A DNA stretch of 64,000 bases, taken from NCBI RefSeq assembly GCF_041435495.1, contig NZ_CP108644.1, positions 6,619,501-6,683,500 of the forward strand. The letters are read 5' to 3'. The notes under the pieces were generated by a model, which worked only from the letters and a program-made list of their open reading frames with translations, was not told the DNA's origin and made no database searches. Shown piece after piece: positions 62,659 through 64,000 of this stretch (its first letter is position 1; every line of letters begins with the position of its first letter). This DNA comes from Streptomyces sp. NBC_01116 (GTDB lineage: Bacteria; Actinomycetota; Actinomycetes; Streptomycetales; Streptomycetaceae). The position numbers and the translations under genes are program-made.

Positions 62659-63613
62659 GTCCGTCATGCGGCGCCGGCCGGCCGGCCGGGCGTCCGCGGT
62701 CGGCGCCGCCGTTCCGTTCCGGGTGCAGAATGTCGGCGTGGAACTTGGTGACGCCGCCCTGGACGCCGCTGACGCGCACGGTGGAGCGGGAGCCCGGCGC
62801 GGACCGCAACGTGGCTTCCAGCCAGCAGGGTTCGTCGAACTCGACGTAGTGCAGGTAGGAGACGGACACCCGTGAGGGCATCACGGGGTCCGGCCCGAGC
62901 ACGGCCCGCGCCACCTGGTCGGCGGCCTCCAGCAGAGCCAGTCCCGGTACGTGGTCGACCGGGTGGTCGAACAGGTGCAGGTCCCGCACATCGTTGCGGA
63001 GCTGCCAGCGACGGGGCCGCTCGGTCGCCGCGATGGCGACCTCGGTCTCCGAGCGCCGCCCGAGGAGGGACGGGGCCACCGGGGCGGGAAGGGGCCAGAC
63101 ACCCCAGTCCACGGTGGCGTGTTCGCCGCGCAGCCTTCGGTAGACGGCGGGGGAGACCCATCCGAACTCCGCCTCCGCCCGCGCGACGGTCACCTCGCCG
63201 TGGAGGATGCGGAATCGCATGTGCAGTGCCCTGCCGGCTCTGGTCACGTCCACCAGGACCCGCAGCGGTGTGGTCCGCGCCGGCGACGCCCGGAGTTCGG
63301 GGGACAGCGCGAACTCCAGTGAGTTGAGCAGCGTCTGGTGCGAGAGGGGCACGCCGTACTCGGCGTGCGCCAAGGTCAGGCCGCACTGCCGGACGGTCTG
63401 GGCGACCAGTCGCGGGTCGTAAGGGAGGGAGCAGGAAAGGGGCGGCCACCGGACCGACACGGCGAACAGGTCGGGCCCGATCTGGCCCCAGTTGGTCACC
63501 AGAACGGAATCCTGGTGATGAAGATGGGTGTAGGCGGCAAGTCGTGACGGGTCACCCGATGTGTGACCCCTGGAACTTTCCTGGTTCTTCGCAGTAGTGC
63601 TCACGTCGGACAC
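62648..63613 (-). CDS. AfsA-family gamma-butyrolactone biosynthesis protein
   Basis: 321 residues from GTG 63613. Two AfsA hot-dog repeats: first at about 35-165 (VLVTNWGQIGPDLFAVSVRW, QTVRQCGLTLAHAEYGVPLS), second at about 200-305 (RDLHLFDHPVDHVPGLALLE, with the conserved FDHPxDHVPG motif). AfsA joins a beta-keto acyl chain to dihydroxyacetone phosphate, the first step to A-factor-like signals. It is divergent from the receptor gene. Confidence 0.92.
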   Translation of the reverse strand: MSDVSTTAKNQESSRGHTSGDPSRLAAYTHLHHQDSVLVTNWGQIGPDLFAVSVRWPPLSCSLPYDPRLVAQTVRQCGLTLAHAEYGVPLSHQTLLNSLEFALSPELRASPARTTPLRVLVDVTRAGRALHMRFRILHGEVTVARAEAEFGWVSPAVYRRLRGEHATVDWGVWPLPAPVAPSLLGRRSETEVAIAATERPRRWQLRNDVRDLHLFDHPVDHVPGLALLEAADQVARAVLGPDPVMPSRVSVSYLHYVEFDEPCWLEATLRSAPGSRSTVRVSGVQGGVTKFHADILHPERNGGADRGRPAGRPAPHDGLTG

Positions 63614-63653
63614 AAGCCCCCCGGACCTTGTCGATGCTTAAGCGGTGCGTCGT

Positions 63654-63679
63654 AAACTACCGGCCGACGGTCCGGTTTT
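63654..63679. promoter_or_regulatory. Candidate autoregulatory element (ARE)
   Basis: AAACTACCGGCCGACGG followed by TCCGGTTTT is an imperfect palindrome with the AAAC and CGGTTTT arms of gamma-butyrolactone receptor boxes. It lies midway between the divergent afsA-like and receptor genes. Confidence 0.5.
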
Positions 63680-63737
63680 CTTCGCACATCAGTGTGAGTT
63701 CAAGCACTGGTCAACAACGCACAAAGGGGGTAAAGAG

Positions 63738-64000
63738 TTGGCAATACAGGAGCGGGCGCTGCATACACGCAAAGTCATCCTGGAGGCCGCGGCGGAGCTT
63801 TTCAACGAACTCGGGTACGAGGCCACCACGATCGCCGCGCTCATCGATCGCCTGCCGGTGACAAGAGGCGGCGTGTACTTCCACTTCACTTCGAAGGCAT
63901 CTCTGGCGGAGGGCGTGCTCGCCGAAGCCGTCACCACCGAGGGCGTGGTCGAGCAGCAGTTCAAGCTGCAGGAGTGGGCGGACCTGGGGCTGCTGCTCGC
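63738..64000 (+). CDS. TetR-family gamma-butyrolactone receptor (partial, runs off the window)
   Basis: The first 87 residues from TTG 63738. Helix-turn-helix: KVILEAAAELFNELGYEATT then IAALIDRLPVTRGGVYFHFT and SKASLAEGVLAEA, typical of ScbR/ArpA receptors (RGGVYFHF). The ligand domain begins at the edge. It represses targets through ARE sites until the butyrolactone binds. TTG start is preceded by AGGGGG about 9 bases upstream. Confidence 0.85.
   Translation, partial: MAIQERALHTRKVILEAAAELFNELGYEATTIAALIDRLPVTRGGVYFHFTSKASLAEGVLAEAVTTEGVVEQQFKLQEWADLGLLL

Noticed and set aside
1-64000. tRNA, rRNA and replication or attachment sites
   Set aside because: No tRNA-like cloverleaf, rRNA stretch, DnaA-box cluster or tRNA-ended attachment repeat was recognised by eye; a tRNAscan or Infernal run would be decisive.

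Overview
The window looks like a Streptomyces chromosome, probably an accessory or arm region. GC is high throughout, third codon positions are strongly G/C, and the families are typical of the genus: DUF4331 proteins, a class F sortase, a SARP regulator, an AfsA/gamma-butyrolactone receptor pair and a lactococcin-972-type bacteriocin. Decayed genes, IS remnants and deletion joints are unusually dense. No rRNA, tRNA or CRISPR was seen.

Left part (1-23.3 kb): decayed leftovers surround a secreted seven-blade YVTN protein, a small ricin-like secreted protein and a DUF4394 protein. A minus-strand cluster (8.4-15.5 kb) encodes DUF4331, a TPR membrane protein, a NicO-type Ni/Co exporter, a 5'-truncated second DUF4331 and a class F sortase; several reading frames overlap by ATGA. 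Two deletion joints are visible, an SRPBCC/RibD chimera near 7.96 kb and an S51-like/DUF4331 joint near 10.31 kb. An intact 1,049-bp IS5-type element (16096-17144) sits directly beside a roughly 90-bp MITE-like repeat. Two small secreted proteins, a molybdopterin oxidoreductase, a fasciclin protein and a DUF4383 protein follow.

Middle part (23.3-35.2 kb): two 2,400-bp copies of an IS701-type element lie in inverted orientation. Each carries a SAM-dependent methyltransferase as passenger, and each has the transposase split by the same TGA. Between them lies a lactococcin-972 module (bacteriocin, bacteriocin-associated membrane protein, ABC ATPase), a GT-C glycosyltransferase and a frameshifted CoiA-like gene. 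The whole 11.9-kb block resembles a composite transposon.

35.2-48.3 kb: a GH15 glucoamylase-like gene, a cytochrome b561/molybdopterin fusion protein with a small membrane partner, an APC permease, a stretch of gene remnants (PP2C N-terminus, IS5 fragment, zinc-ribbon fragment, ghost of a second permease, pentapeptide and TIGR02391 fragments), then an intact efeO-efeB-efeU iron-uptake operon.

48.3-55.8 kb: a defence-like island. Two convergent paralogous proteins combine a PD-(D/E)XK-like nuclease motif with a DUF2075 (Schlafen-group-3-like) helicase. They share a near-identical hairpin at their start codons, and a tiny transmembrane peptide gene lies between them. Beside them are remnants of a type 2 BREX system (a BrxHI/Lhr-like helicase and a PglZ scrap). 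Two related 18-codon ORFs in the same orientation bracket the island.

56-64 kb: the edge of a secondary-metabolite cluster, with a type II thioesterase, a SARP regulator with cyclase-like and ATPase regions, a flavin reductase, an aldo/keto reductase, an SDR, an AfsA-like protein and a divergent TetR-type gamma-butyrolactone receptor with a candidate ARE operator between the last two.
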